Below, one piece after another: positions 12,115 to 24,642 of a stretch of DNA of 64,000 nt. Under the pieces are notes generated by a model that made no database searches, was not told the origin of the DNA, and saw nothing but the letters and a program-made list of their open reading frames with translations. Source of the stretch: Atrina japonica (taxonomy: Eukaryota > Mollusca > Bivalvia > Pterioida > Pinnidae); assembly GCA_030159075.1 (NCBI GenBank), contig BROG01000263.1, positions 306,501 through 370,500 on the forward strand. The letters run 5' to 3'. Position 1 is the first letter of the stretch. Every line of letters begins with the position of its first letter. The position numbers and the translations under genes were made by a program.

Positions 12115-13345
12115 TTTTGAGCTGTTATGAATTGAAAAATGTTCAAATTGACCTGTGACCTTGACCTCTGATCGGATGACCTTGAAACTTCCCACAACCA
12201 CTCTTCAGGACATGTCTACTAACACATATATGAATGTTCTTGAGTTTTTGAGTTAAAATTTTCAAATTGAACTGTGACGATGACCATTGATTCGATGACC
12301 TTGAAACTTTCCAGAAATATTCTTCAGGTCATTATCAACAAATTTGCAACACTTATACATATATAAAAGTTATATAGTTGTTTAGCTATTTGGAGTTGAA
12401 AATTTCAAATTGAGCTGTGACTTTGACCTTTGATCCGATGACCTTGAAACTTCACACGAATATTCTTCAGCACATTCCCTACATATTTTCAACAGTAAAT
12501 TACTATAACAGTTTTACTGTTTTCGAGCTATTTACAGTTGAAGTTTTCTGATAATTTTCGAAGTAAGCTGTGACATTGACCTTTGATCCAATGACCTTGA
12601 AACTTCACACAAAAATTCTTCATCAAGTTGCCTACAAATCATGAAGTTACATATAGATAAAAGTAATATAGTTTTCAACCTATCTTAAGTTTAAAATTTC
12701 CGATATTTTCTAAATTCAGCTGTGACATTGACCTTTAATCTGATGACCTTGAAATTTCCAAAAATAAATCTTAAATAGAAATCCTACAGATCTTCAACAG
12801 TAACACATATATAAAAGTTTTATTATTTTTTGGTCATTTTGAATTGAAATTTTCTTAGAATTTTCAATTTAAGCTGATGACCTTGAAATTTCATATTAAT
12901 ATTTTTCAGCCGATTCTCTACAAATCACAATCACGTTGTATATGTCCATACTAAAATATTATAGCTTCAGAGATAATTAGATTTAAAATTTTTAAATGTC
13001 TCTGTGACTTTGACCTTTCATCCGATGACCTTAGAATTTTACATATGAATTCTTCTCCGAATTGCCGATGTATCTTGAACAGTAACATATATTTAAAAGT
13101 TTTAATGTTTTCGAGCTATTTTGAATTGAAATTTTCCGATAATTTTCAAATTAAGCTGTGGCCTTGACTTTTGATCTGATGACCTTGAAATTTCATGTGA
13201 ATATTTATTATACTATTCTCTACAAATCACTACTGTACATGTCTATACTAATACTGATAGTTTTGAGATATTGAAATTTTAAATTTTCAAATGTCTCTGT
13301 GAACTTGACCTGAAACCAAGGGACCTTGAATTTTTTCTGCTCGTG
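12115..13345. repeat. Degenerate ~145-bp tandem array with TGACCTTGA boxes
   Basis: About nine units repeat the pattern CTGTGACNTTGACCTTTGAT, CNGATGACCTTGAAACTT, then TTCTTCA, ACATAT-AAAGTT and TTTTCGAGCTATTT-AATT. The TGACCTTGA box lies at 12177, 12297, 12439, 12592, 12744, 12878 and 13180, with one-mismatch versions at 13026 and 13321. The spacing is 120-154 bp. Unit 1 has a second exact box at 12156. The spacer diverges strongly but the box pair is kept. No open frame spans the array. The array lies inside a probable larger repeat ending near 13795. Confidence 0.85.
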
Positions 13346-13795
13346 TAACTTATGAAACCGAACAACTTTCTCATCATATGTCTATAGTAAAAACGCTTAG
13401 TTTCTGAGATATTTTGACATTTATCTGATTTTGAGCACACGAAATTGACCCCTCAATTTTCAGCCCCAAACAATTTTTTTTTCAGGGGACACTCAGATCA
13501 TTTTAGAAATGCACATGCACAACCACAGTCTTTGGGCTTTCAAAAAATCCAAACAGATTTACCCTTGCTAAAGCAGTTGCTGAGAAAGTCGTTCCACAAA
13601 ACGGGTCATGGAAAAAGTGAAAAGGGAAGATAACTCGCATATATGAGGGAATATTTAAAAAATGAAGAAAAAAACGGATCTAGATCCTTTGAAGCTTCAT
13701 TGTTGCTGAGAATTTGAGCAAAATCGGCTGAGCCGTTTTTAAGCTAGAGATGAACAATAGGGTCATCCGACCTGTAGTCGGAAGACCCTAATAAC
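13346..13795 (+). mobile_element. Right flank of the array element with terminal hairpin
   Basis: After the array comes a stretch with a 62-codon frame (13445-13633) that resembles nothing known to me. It is followed by CGGCTGAGCCGTTTTTAAGC and a hairpin at 13760-13791: GGGTCATCCGAC, loop CTGTA, GTCGGAAGACCC (11 of 12 paired). A short terminal hairpin fits the end of a non-autonomous element such as a Helitron-like one, but the expected CTRR end is not visible. The class is left open. Confidence 0.35.
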
Positions 13796-13892
13796 TGGTA
13801 GAAAATTTAAATAACACAATAGGTAAATAATTGTTAATGGAGAGTAACTCGAATTAGGAATTAACCTATTGATTATTTCCTGTTTTTGGTGA

Positions 13893-14075
13893 TGCCTCTC
13901 AGTTCTGGTGAGCGTGGGATCGAGACTCGCTGGAACCTAAACTGACATTGTGATAAAGTTTTCGGAAGCCCGTTAGTCTCCTATACTGAAAAAGGGTTCT
14001 CTCATAAAATCCGGCCGCCACCATATACGTGTGAAATTGTTGAGTGTGACGTATAAGAACATTCAAAACAAAACA
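13893..14075 (+). mobile_element. Degraded SINE-like copy
   Basis: A tRNA-like head (GATGCCTCTCAGTTCTGGTG, GGGATCGAGACTCGC) is followed by a body and an end resembling the first SINE family's end (AATTGTTGAGTGTGACGTAT, then AACAAAACA). It is much diverged. Confidence 0.4.
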
Positions 14076-14754
14076 CATGGTCACATCTAAAATAAAGCTG
14101 TTTCACAGTTGAGCATTTAGTTTGTCACCAGTTTTATAAAACTATAACTTTGGTATTATGTGTGTAATATTAATTATATAGAAATGTACGTCTGCCAATA
14201 ACGATTTTTTTATATATATATTTAATCATGATTTTGAAAACAAAAAAACAAAGAAAAACAAAAACACAAAAGCAATTCTACCATTTCTGATATACAGAAA
14301 TGGCGATTTGTCAGCAAAAATAGAATTTCATTGTTACTGTAAATTAAGAATTAAAACGAGAGGTAACATAATATCTTGTGGCCAAATGTTTACACGACAT
14401 ACTCGTTTCTTTTAGACAATAATTGTACAAAGCAATCTACGTAATTGAAGTCTATGGTACCGTAGAGAAAATCATTCACACAAAAATTGGCATTTGTGTC
14501 TTTGGCAGGCTCTCTGTTAGCACTATTAAAAGTAATCTATGTTCTATATATAAAGCAAATAATCCAAAACGGTAAGACCCGTAAGGAACTACACGGAAAT
14601 AAATACAATAAGTCAAAACATTAATCTCTAAGAGAAATTTGAGGTGAGATTAGGTTTCTGAGAGTGATGTGCTTCTGTTGCAAACTTTTAGTTAGAATTC
14701 GATTCCATAAGATGAATAATAATGTGATGAGAGTGCACAGCGACCCTACCATTT
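14076..14754. other. Anonymous DNA with a MITE end
   Basis: At 14134-14156 the sequence AAAACTATAACTTTGGTATT matches the left end of the inverted-repeat element at 18192. Otherwise nothing is recognised. Confidence 0.4.
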
Positions 14755-14963
14755 GTGTATTATGACGAGGAGTCGTTCCTCACGTATTTCATTTTAATTT
14801 GGCAGTGGACTGACGGCTGGTGTGACCTGTCGACAGGCGATGCTTACTCATCCATGGCACCTGATCCCGCCTCTTGATTTCAAGAGGTCCGTGTTTGTAC
14901 ATTTTTACCAGAATTGTACCTATATCCTGGACATTCTAATGATTTATACTTTGATATCTGATT
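14755..14963 (+). mobile_element. PLE 3' tail, 5'-truncated copy
   Basis: Blocks in order: ATTATGACGAGGAGTCGTTC, GGCTGGTGTGACCTGTCGAC, TGCTTACTCATCCATGGC, hairpin 14870-14887 (perfect 8-bp stem CCTCTTGA/TCAAGAGG), GTCCGTGTTTGTACATTTTT, ATTTATACTTTGATATCTG. The truncation lies just outside the C-terminal coding end. Confidence 0.85.
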
Positions 14964-15749
14964 TTATGTATATACAATTTTTTTAAAAAAAAATTATTAA
15001 AAAGTATATTGAAAGGAGTTTTACAGACAACATTAAAATAAAAAGTGTCCGTGGGTGAGGAGAATATTAAAGAATAGTTTATTTGCCTCCACAGGGATAT
15101 ATATATAATTTGCGAGAGCGTATTTGATACATTTTAACATTTCCGTTCATGTCGTAACACTAGAAATGTATTTCAGACAGTAATTAATTTGTAATACAAA
15201 CCTTGCCCCCGAAGTATTTAAATGGTATGCCCGTTTCTACTGTTTAGATCGTACTATTAATGGCTGCAGGGTTGGAAAGGTTAATACTATTATCTCTTCT
15301 GTAGGAACCAATAAAATTAACTAAATAATATCATCGTTTTACCTATGAAACTGCTGTATCCATAGGAACACCATCAATCTGAAATCATTAATTGATAACT
15401 ATAAGGATATATAATTGATTCCAGAAAATATCATATGTCTACACTAATTAAATATTTGAGATGTGTTTATGTGCGTCTGAATTGGTACCCAGAGGCATAA
15501 TTTTCAAAGCAAGTAGGCAAATATAAAATATCACATACATTCATACGATACACTGTGACGTCTTTGTATCATTTTGCATCGATATAATGATATTAAATGT
15601 TTCTTTGATGTTTTGACATAAAACAAACCAGACGACGCAGTTACACAGACTACAGTGAGACACATGGAGGATGTCATGTAGAAAAAAATATTCTTATATC
15701 ATGTGACAAGAACTGCAAGGAAATTGAATTTGTCATATATTTTCTGCAT
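14964..15749. other. Anonymous intergenic DNA
   Basis: Nothing is recognised apart from AT-rich stretches near 14975-15000. Confidence 0.4.
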
Positions 15750-15943
15750 AATCATCATCATCATAATAATAATCATCATCATCATCCAAATAATCATCAT
15801 TAACATCATCATCACAACAACACCACCATCATCATACCAATTATCATCAACATTATCATCATCATCATCATCAACACCAGTAACATTATCATCTTCATCA
15901 TGCCAATTGTCATCGTCATCAACATCATCACTTTGATTATCAT
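15750..15943. repeat. (ATC/AAT)n trinucleotide tract
   Basis: An impure ATC/AAT/ACC repeat. The Ser-rich and Asp-rich frames on the two strands are repeat artefacts. Confidence 0.95.
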
Positions 15944-16826
15944 GATAACTACGTTTTTCCATATTGTCGCCTTAGCCTCAAACTGCTGTAAAAAAAGAAC
16001 AGTATCTTAGTAACACGAGCTATTGAATTTATCATCGCCTCTAAAGGGACTGTCGACCATAAACATAAAACATTACAGCACTTTACTGTAAACGCATATC
16101 AACAAATCTCTTCCGTAATTTCTATCATTTCCTGTTTAACTTCTTATTTCTCGTGCTTGAAGTAATAAAGTTGCGCGTGTGACATTTATAATTAACGTAC
16201 GTCGCGTGGCATTGAATTCAATATAATAGCTATAGTCTTAGAGAGATAAGAGGACCCATGATGGACGTCATGGTCAACATCAATACTTAATCAGGTGGTG
16301 TTTAGCCAACATATATTGATGTATAGGAATTTCCTCAGACAACGGATCATTAGAAATATATCATATAAAAAAACATATACATATATCTAAACATATAATT
16401 TTTGTCACGCCGGGCGAGATCCATCATAATTTCGCGAAGACGAAAGATCCAGACAGAATTAATTGTGTGGTATGAATGATTACTGTTTCATAGAGCTGTT
16501 CAGCCCAGGACTTTGAACCACTCTTTAAGAAAAAAATAGGGTAAAGGTTACTGTTATCATATTCGAATATCCGGGTACTTTGTACGAACACATGCACTAG
16601 CGCAAAATATTTTGGCAAAGAGTAAAGTTAATAAATCTATCCATATTTCAACACACCTTTATAATGAAACATATTTTATGTTTTACTTAAATCACTATGG
16701 CGGTATGATATATGCAAAAATATACTTAATATACTAAATAAATTTGAAAGCGCATAATTAATCTCACATTCAGTATCAAGCATGCTTTTATACTGTTTTT
16801 CAGCAATGCCGCATAGAACATACATA
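15944..16826. other. Anonymous intergenic DNA
   Basis: Nothing is recognised here. Confidence 0.4.
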
Positions 16827-16839
16827 ATAAAGCAGTGTG

Positions 16840-17025
16840 TTTGTTTGTTTGTTTATTGTTCTTTAACGTCCCACTCAAGAATCTTTAACGTGCCGACACC
16901 TACTGCGACCTCGACCTTTACTGTCTCATCCGAAGGACAGGAAACCAACCTGCCGCCGGCTGGACTCGAACTCACGATCTCATGATCAAAAGTCGACCAC
17001 GCTACCGACTGAGCGAGGCCGACTC
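16840..17025 (-). mobile_element. tRNA-derived SINE with internal deletion and TSD
   Basis: Minus-strand copy of the first SINE family: CAAA-type tail at 16838-16860, CTCAAGAATC, then a jump straight to CTTTAACGTGCCGACAC. About 110 bp of body (the CAATGGCC and CATTTGGTGACG part) are missing. The rest runs on through the B box (CTGGACTCGAACTC) and head GCCTCGCTCAGTCGG. ATAAAGCAGTGTG (16827-16839) and ATAAAGCAATGTG (17026-17038) form a 13-bp target-site duplication with one mismatch. Confidence 0.9.
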
Positions 17026-17079
17026 ATAAAGCAATGTGAATTATTCCTTTTAATATTTATATAGTGTTCTGGTGCTTTT

Positions 17080-17316
17080 CACCGAACTTGCCCTATCACC
17101 GAATTTGACCCATTTATCGTACTAGAAAGGTTTCCATGGAACATTTGCGACGGGTGTAACATGGCAGCAGAAAACGCTGACTCCTTCCGGACACCTGGTC
17201 CGATCATGTTTGGGATTCGCAATTGTTCTTCATGTTGAGACCATTAAACATCTACTTCGTCGTGTTCTAATGGACTTGAGTTTCGATTATTCATTGGTAC
17301 TTCTTCATTTTTACTT
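17080..17316 (+). mobile_element. Dispersed repeat, second tail family
   Basis: Shared in order with 37395-37620 and partly with 45775-45925: CACCGAACTTG-CCC, GGAACATTTGCGACGGGTGT, CGCTGACTCCTTCCGGACAC, CTGGTCCGATCATGTTTGGG, ATTCG-AATTGTTCTT, TTGAGACC, ATTCATTGGTAC. The layout (degraded coding end, CTCC-ACCTGGTCC core, unique tail) parallels the PLE tails. I infer a 3' end of another retroelement, probably also PLE-like. Confidence 0.6.
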
Positions 17317-17437
17317 CATATGACTGAATGGACAGGGTTGTAATCAAACAAAACTGTTTCCCTAAGACGCAAATGACCTCGCGTTTCATGTATGTATACT
17401 TAACAGTTTTACTATTAACTAAAAGCCGTTCGTTCAC

Positions 17438-17724
17438 GAGCCGGCCTGGCTCAGTCGGTAGCGCGCTCGACTCTGGATCGTGAGGTCGAGAGTTCGAGTC
17501 CCGCTGCCGACAGGTTGGTTTCCTGTCATTCGGATGAGACAGTAAAAACTGGAGGTCCCGTGTCACAGTAAGTGTCGGCACGTTAAAGAACCCTCACTGC
17601 TCAATGGCCGTAAGTGCCGAGCATAGGCCAAAATTTGAAGCCCTTCACCGGCATTTGGTGACGTCTTCATATAAGTGAAATATTCTTGAGTGGGACGTTA
17701 AACAACAATAAACAAACATACAAA
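17438..17724 (+). mobile_element. tRNA-derived SINE, full length with 12-bp TSD
   Basis: Nearly identical to the copy at 2917. The tRNA head is at 17438-17505 with B box GAGTTCGAGTCCC, followed by the conserved body and an ACAATAAACAAACATACAAA tail. The duplication CCGTTCGTTCAC is exact at 17426-17437 and 17725-17736. High identity to 2917 and intact duplications mark these as the youngest SINEs here. Confidence 0.93.
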
Positions 17725-17736
17725 CCGTTCGTTCAC

Positions 17737-18191
17737 AACAATGGCTGTTCGATGCGCATACTCATTCTGTGTGAAAAAGTAGTAACTGATAGACCAGACG
17801 TTACATTGGCAAAACAAGTTCCCGATATGTCAACTCATACGTGAATTTAACTAAATGACCTCTGAAATGTATGTATCAGTGGTCAAATGTTGATGTTAAA
17901 CTCCTGACACTTGGTTCCGGATTTGATAAAGGTTGGTGTTTGTATAGGACTCACTATTGATTTTGTTTGTATCGTCTCGGTACCACCTGATTATTTTATA
18001 CTGAAGTAATATCTCGTATGGAAATCGCCGTTAAAATTCGAACCCCCGAAAAACTAAGATTTTCTTTTACAGTGGGTACTATTAGACGGATTAAGGTACA
18101 TATTTTGTTTATTTTTGGTATTGTGTGATATCATATTTTCTTTCAGAACTCCAAGTCTAATTGTTGATTTGGCCCCTATTTTTTGTTTACA
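17737..18191. other. Anonymous intergenic DNA
   Basis: Nothing is recognised here. Confidence 0.4.
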
Positions 18192-18372
18192 AAACTATAA
18201 CTTTGGTATCATGTTTATACCTCTTACGAATAGCACTTGTATATCGATGTTTTGTACATGCAGTTTATATAAAACCATAATGTCCTAAAAACCAACAAAT
18301 TTAAGAATATTCAGTTATCATATCATTTTGCATTTTCATATATCATAAACATAATACCATAGTTATAATGCT
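18192..18372. mobile_element. Inverted-repeat element (CTATAACTTTGGTAT family)
   Basis: Left arm AACTATAACTTTGGTATCAT (18193-18212, continuing GTTTATA) faces right arm ATAAACATAATACCATAGTT at 18345-18364. The arms are imperfect inverted repeats about 27 bp long. Single ends of the same family occur at 14134 and, with GCTCAAGACGATGTCGTTTC, at 36612. There is no transposase, so the class is open. Confidence 0.5.
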
Positions 18373-18395
18373 CAAGACGATATCGTTTCTGTCAA

Positions 18396-19341
18396 CATCA
18401 TTTAATCCCACAAAACACGAGATCATCCGGAACATTCATTTATAAGTGTATAGACACTAGGCGAGTGTTACTTGGTAACAGGGAGCGAATTGAACCAGAA
18501 TGTCTCTCGCACAACTAGACAGTTTATTCATTTGACTATTTTTTGTCTAACATGTAGTAGTATTGCAGGGAAGCTGATTGACAATCACACCCTACTGAAA
18601 TTAAATTGAGTTGAAGAATCTAGAATATCCCTGTCATATTTAACATCAATTCGATATATTTTCGGGTATTTTAAAGGGTCATTGGTTGAGTATACCAAAA
18701 TAAATATTTTGATTTTTTTTCTTTTGTTACTGCTTGTACTTACAATTACACATTACAGCTGTATGGCGGCAGAAAAATCACATGTCCCTATATATTTAGT
18801 GAAAATGACATCTGGTCCAGTGTGATATTAATTTAATCAATTGCAATTGAAAAAGTGCATAACTTGGGTTTGTTTATCAAGCAATTTTCACACATTATAT
18901 AGCAATTTAAGAATCCTCATGCCTGAGTATATCTTTTTTTGTTATTGTATATCAATCTACGGGGGTTGAAACAAAACCACAGCTAATGTTCCTTTAAACT
19001 TGATGCTTTTTCTTGAAATATGTTTGAATCGAATAACATATATCTATTTGATTATGCAAACAAGTCACAGTATTTTCGTTTTGTTAAATTTTAGATGCAA
19101 AATATGTGAATAAAATCTTCACACAAAACGTTGTAGAACTTATTCTGTTATCATTTAACATCGATAACTAGTTTCCTGTAATGGTGGTTGTATGTTTTAC
19201 GTGTATGATGATAATAAACGACAAGCTTGCCATCTATATTTACATAATAATTAAATGTACTGATTGAAATATTGCATCATGAATATTTCTATACTTCTAT
19301 AATATGCCTGCGAATTAAATAACAAGAATTCTACTTGATTA
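18396..19341. other. Anonymous intergenic DNA
   Basis: Nothing is recognised here. Confidence 0.4.
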
Positions 19342-19382
<41 letters not shown>

Positions 19383-19401
19383 ATAATAATAATAATAATA
19401 A
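19342..19401. repeat. (CTA)n(TAA)n microsatellite
   Basis: CTA repeats are followed by TAA repeats. Confidence 0.95.
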
Positions 19402-19629
19402 ACTTTATGCATAGTGTAATTGGATGTACAAAGATCACACACAAAAATGTAATTAGAATATTCTGCTGATAATGTATACGGTGATTTAGAGTAATTGATT
19501 GCGTCATGTAAAAATGAATGGTAGTTTTGATGTAGAGATCGGATTCAAAGATGGCATGGGTTCAATCGAATTTATGGTATATGTTTTTGTAGGTAACTTA
19601 TATGCTTAACTTTTGAACTCAATATAATG

Positions 19630-19695
19630 ACAACAACAACGACGACGACGATGATGATGATGACGACAATGGTGATAATGATTATAATGATTATC
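19630..19695. repeat. (GAC/GAT)n trinucleotide tract
   Basis: CAA-CGA-GAT-GAC runs. The flanks 19402-19629 and 19696-20244 hold nothing recognised. The 93-codon frame at 19890-20171 has no known motif. Confidence 0.85.
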
Positions 19696-20244
19696 GTATG
19701 TTCTAAATGATAATTGCAACATAAATAAGGTCTAAAACACTAGAATTCTTGCAATGCATCTAGTCGCATCTACCCGACATTAACATGGGCAATATTTAAA
19801 AAAAATAAACAAATCTGTTTTCTAATCAACAAGTTCTAATCATGTACAACTCTATTTAAAAAAATATTTGTCTTAAAAATAATAAAATTGTGTCTAATAA
19901 TCTTACTTATGTAATTTCCAGTTATTGCACGGCAATATGTCATCCGTATAAAATTTGTAAAGAAAATAAGGTAGAGAGCTTAACAGTATATGTTGATTTA
20001 TCACTATACACTTGTATGTCTAACATGAATACATTGGAATTTGAAAGTACAGAAACAAGCCACAACGTGTTCTACACCAAGGATAGGTTGGATTATCACA
20101 GTGTTTTCAATAAATCCTATGATAACACCAAGCTCCGTTTCACTGAAAAAAGTAAAGTAAAATCAATCTAATCTACAGTTACGTCATTGATTGTTGTGCA
20201 TCTGAAGATCTGAATACATGTGATTATTCTTGTTTATTTTATCT

Positions 20245-21863
<1,619 letters not shown>

Positions 21864-21903
<40 letters not shown>

Positions 21904-21904
21904 T
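21864..21904. repeat. (ATT)n microsatellite
   Basis: About 13 ATT units. Confidence 0.95.
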
Positions 21905-22260
21905 TTTACATTAATGTGACATTGATGTGTAATATCCTTATAAAACTGTACAAAAAGGAAATCACTGAATTCATATATGACACCATCAATTTTGACATAT
22001 TAACTAAATTTTGGGTATTGACCGATACAAAACTGATTTTGTGGTCCAAACAATTATTTTTCTTCAAAACAAGCACAATGTATAGCATACATAGCTCTAA
22101 TTAGCAAAACAGTAGCCTCGCTGGTGCATCCTATATTGCAATTTGGCAGAGGAAAATATAGCGCCATTGCATAAATAAATATATATAACAAAATAAAAAT
22201 GTATGCAAAACTAATTTTATTAAAACAACATAAAATATGTTGCATGATGAAAAGAATAAA

Positions 22261-22480
22261 AAAGATTTCAGATACCAAAGTATAAATCAATAGAATGTCC
22301 AGGAGATAGATACAAATCCGGTAAAAATAGACAAACACGGACCTCTGGAAACCAAGAGGTGGGATCAGGTGCCATGGAGGAGTAAGCATCCCCTGTCAAC
22401 CGGTCACACCCGCCGTGAGTTCACAGTCAAGTTCAATGAAACACGTGAGGAGTGTATCCTCGTCACAATTGGTACAGACG
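22261..22480 (-). mobile_element. PLE 3' tail, 5'-truncated copy
   Basis: Minus-strand copy close in sequence to 4608-4900: AGATTTCAGATACCAAAG, GAATGTCCAGGAG, ACACGGACCTCTGG (hairpin 22342-22359), GGGATCAGGTGCCATGG, CATCCCCTGTCAACCGGTC, ACACCCGCCGTGAG, CTCGTCACAATTGGTACAG. It stops at 22480 before any coding part. The 111-codon minus frame across it is not a gene. Confidence 0.88.
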
Positions 22481-23270
22481 GTCAATATAAGATTTCAGTA
22501 ATTACGGCTTAGTAGTACCCCATTATCTTGTTTTTGTCTCCAAATTTGTGCCAATACACAATATTAAGTGCAAGTTTCTTTTATCAATATAAGTTAGTAT
22601 ACATTGTATAAACAAAAGAAATAAATATCTATCCATATTAGATTTCAGTATTTCCTGGTCCGAGACCTATTTTCGGACAGTGCCTATTGCCGGACACTCC
22701 AGTTTGCACCTGAATTTTCCAGATATTTTTAATACATCGACGGATTTTAACATTAAATGAAACATGTTACAAAGAATAAGATTAATAACTCCACTACAAC
22801 ATTGCAATCGGTCATATTTCACAAGCCGGGAGGGAAGTGACGTCACCAGTTCAACGTAAATACTACTACTGTCCGACAATAGGTCCTCCTGCATCACGTT
22901 GGCGGCATTCAGGTTGGGTTTTAAATGGGCTAAATTCACTTTGTATTTCGAATTTTCTACCAAAACTTATCATACTATATTGCAGCTAAAGGTAGCCTAT
23001 TGCGATACAAAATTTCAAAGTAATTTTATTTGTTGAACAGAAGATATTCAGTAAAAACCTCGATTTTCGCCCGAGAATAGGTCCCGCACCAGTACGGCTT
23101 AGTAGTAACTCACCTCCTTGTTTTTGTCCCCAATACACAATAATGAGTAATGGTAAAATAAGGATTTGTGTAGAACTAGTTTGACAGGTTTCGTTTATTA
23201 ATACGATTTGTTATATTTTGTTTAAAAGAAATATATATCTATCCATGTTAATTATCAGTATACACGGCTA
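22481..23270. repeat. Tandem ~150-bp units split by an inverted-repeat insertion
   Basis: ACGGCTTAGTAGTA recurs at 22505 and 23093, with a third degraded copy (ACGGCTAAGAAATACC) at 23256. Each is followed or preceded by CTTGTTTTTGTC, CAATACACAAT and ATATCTATCCAT. The first two units are separated by a ~435-bp segment (22657-23091). That segment's ends, TGGTCCGAGACCTATTTTCG and CCCGAGAATAGGTCCCGCAC, are inverted repeats, as in a non-autonomous DNA transposon. Confidence 0.55.
22657..23091. mobile_element. Candidate MITE in the tandem unit
   Basis: Imperfect ~20-bp terminal inverted repeats built on GACCTATT(T/C)TCGG are visible. The sequence between has no transposase. The 98-codon minus frame (22667-22963) has no recognised motif and no support as a gene. 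Target-site duplication is uncertain: CAGTA lies near both ends. Confidence 0.45.
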
Positions 23271-24454
23271 AGAAATACCCCCCCCCTTTTAAAGAAATAG
23301 TATTGGCACATTGCCAATGCATGACATATAGAACGCAATCTGAAAATATCTTTGTTTTAACCAATCAATTGTCTTTATTTTGTTACCATTGCATTTGACA
23401 CTTTCTTAACATCTGCAATTCGTAAATAATACCCCAAAGTACCATTTTTCATGAAAATGTGACAATATTAAAATTTTGACCAATCATAGGTTTTTATTTT
23501 GTTACCATGGTAATCCACCTTTCTGTAATATCTACCATTGACTTAATCCTACCAAATTACCTTGAGCTGCTTTTTTCATTAAAACGATATCAACGAAATA
23601 CCTCTATATACTTATTTTAGCAAAATCTGACAATATCAAAATTGTTGTACTGCACGAGTTATTTCCCCAAATGTACCTATGACCTAACCAAACAGTTGAT
23701 CATCCTTAATACAATAATTCGTTTGAATTGGTTTTCATTTCCTTTTGTTAGAAGCGGTTTTCTAAAGAAAATATCAAATGTTAAAATAACTTCCCAGGAA
23801 TGCGTTTTTATCCCCGGAGATGTGGCTTTAAATATCACAGTTGTGTTTGAATCGGAATACATTGGGAGAATGAAAAATCATCGATCAAGACTCTTACAAA
23901 TGAAATCCGTCACAATTATTTCAAACTCCCACACATTTGAACACATTTATGACGTCACAATACTCATGAGGAACCATTCTAGTCAAAAACAATATATTTT
24001 CTTTGTTCTTTAATATATACATTAAAATTACTCAACGAAAACGTAGTTATTGTTAAATCTATATAGGCAGTAGTTTAATCTTAATTGAAGATTATTGACT
24101 GGATTAATCGATTGTAAGAAAAACTCGGCAAAACTTACGTAATGTAAAGTGGTTACAGACGCATGGCGGCTCTTGCATTTCATTGATTGCACCTGATCCC
24201 ACTTCACAATTCTCTAGAGATCTTTCAACACTACATACCATAATAGACTAGACCGGGATAATAGAAGAGACCATACCATTTAGATATATATGGTGGAAAG
24301 GTACATGCATCGTTTAGTTCAATAGTATGCATAATAAAACCAAATTTAAGATTACGATTCGTTTGTAATTAAACAAATTCTGTTCTGATTCTACTGGTTT
24401 TCTGTTCCTACAATAGTTAACTAGTTCTTGGTCGAGTGGTGATTTACGCAAATC
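23271..24454. other. Anonymous DNA, one 123-codon frame
   Basis: The longest uninterrupted frame here (23642-24013, +) has no recognised motif. It runs across repeat-flanked AT-rich DNA and lacks a clear start context. Around 24160-24230 a very degraded match to the PLE tail (GCACCTGATCCCAC) is visible. Confidence 0.35.
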
Positions 24455-24642
24455 CTTTTCAGTTGTATGATGGCGGCGGCTTTTTTCATGATGGGGGAAG
24501 AATCCGGTTAAAATAAACCCGGGGAAAAAATCACCGGCCTTGCGCAAATAAACCGCAAACATTAGAACAAATCTGGTTAGTAGGGATGAGTTGAGAGACT
24601 TAATGGTTGAAAGCGCTATGTTCTAACCATTTGGCGCCATGG
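24455..24642 (-). mobile_element. SINE-like repeat, second family
   Basis: Blocks GTATGATGGCGGCGG, AACCCGGGGAAAAAATCACC, GGCCTTGCGCAAATAAACCG, TTAATGGTTGAAAGCGCTA and TGTTCTAACCATTTGGCGCC appear in the family order. Read in reverse, the right end is tRNA-like. Confidence 0.5.

Noticed and set aside
15699..15962. Asp-rich and Ser-rich frames over trinucleotide repeats (also 47396-47710 and 54904-55095)
   Set aside because: Simple-sequence artefacts.
23642..24013. 123-codon frame as a possible host gene
   Set aside because: No motif, no splice or start support, AT-rich composition. Random frames of this length are expected in 64 kb.
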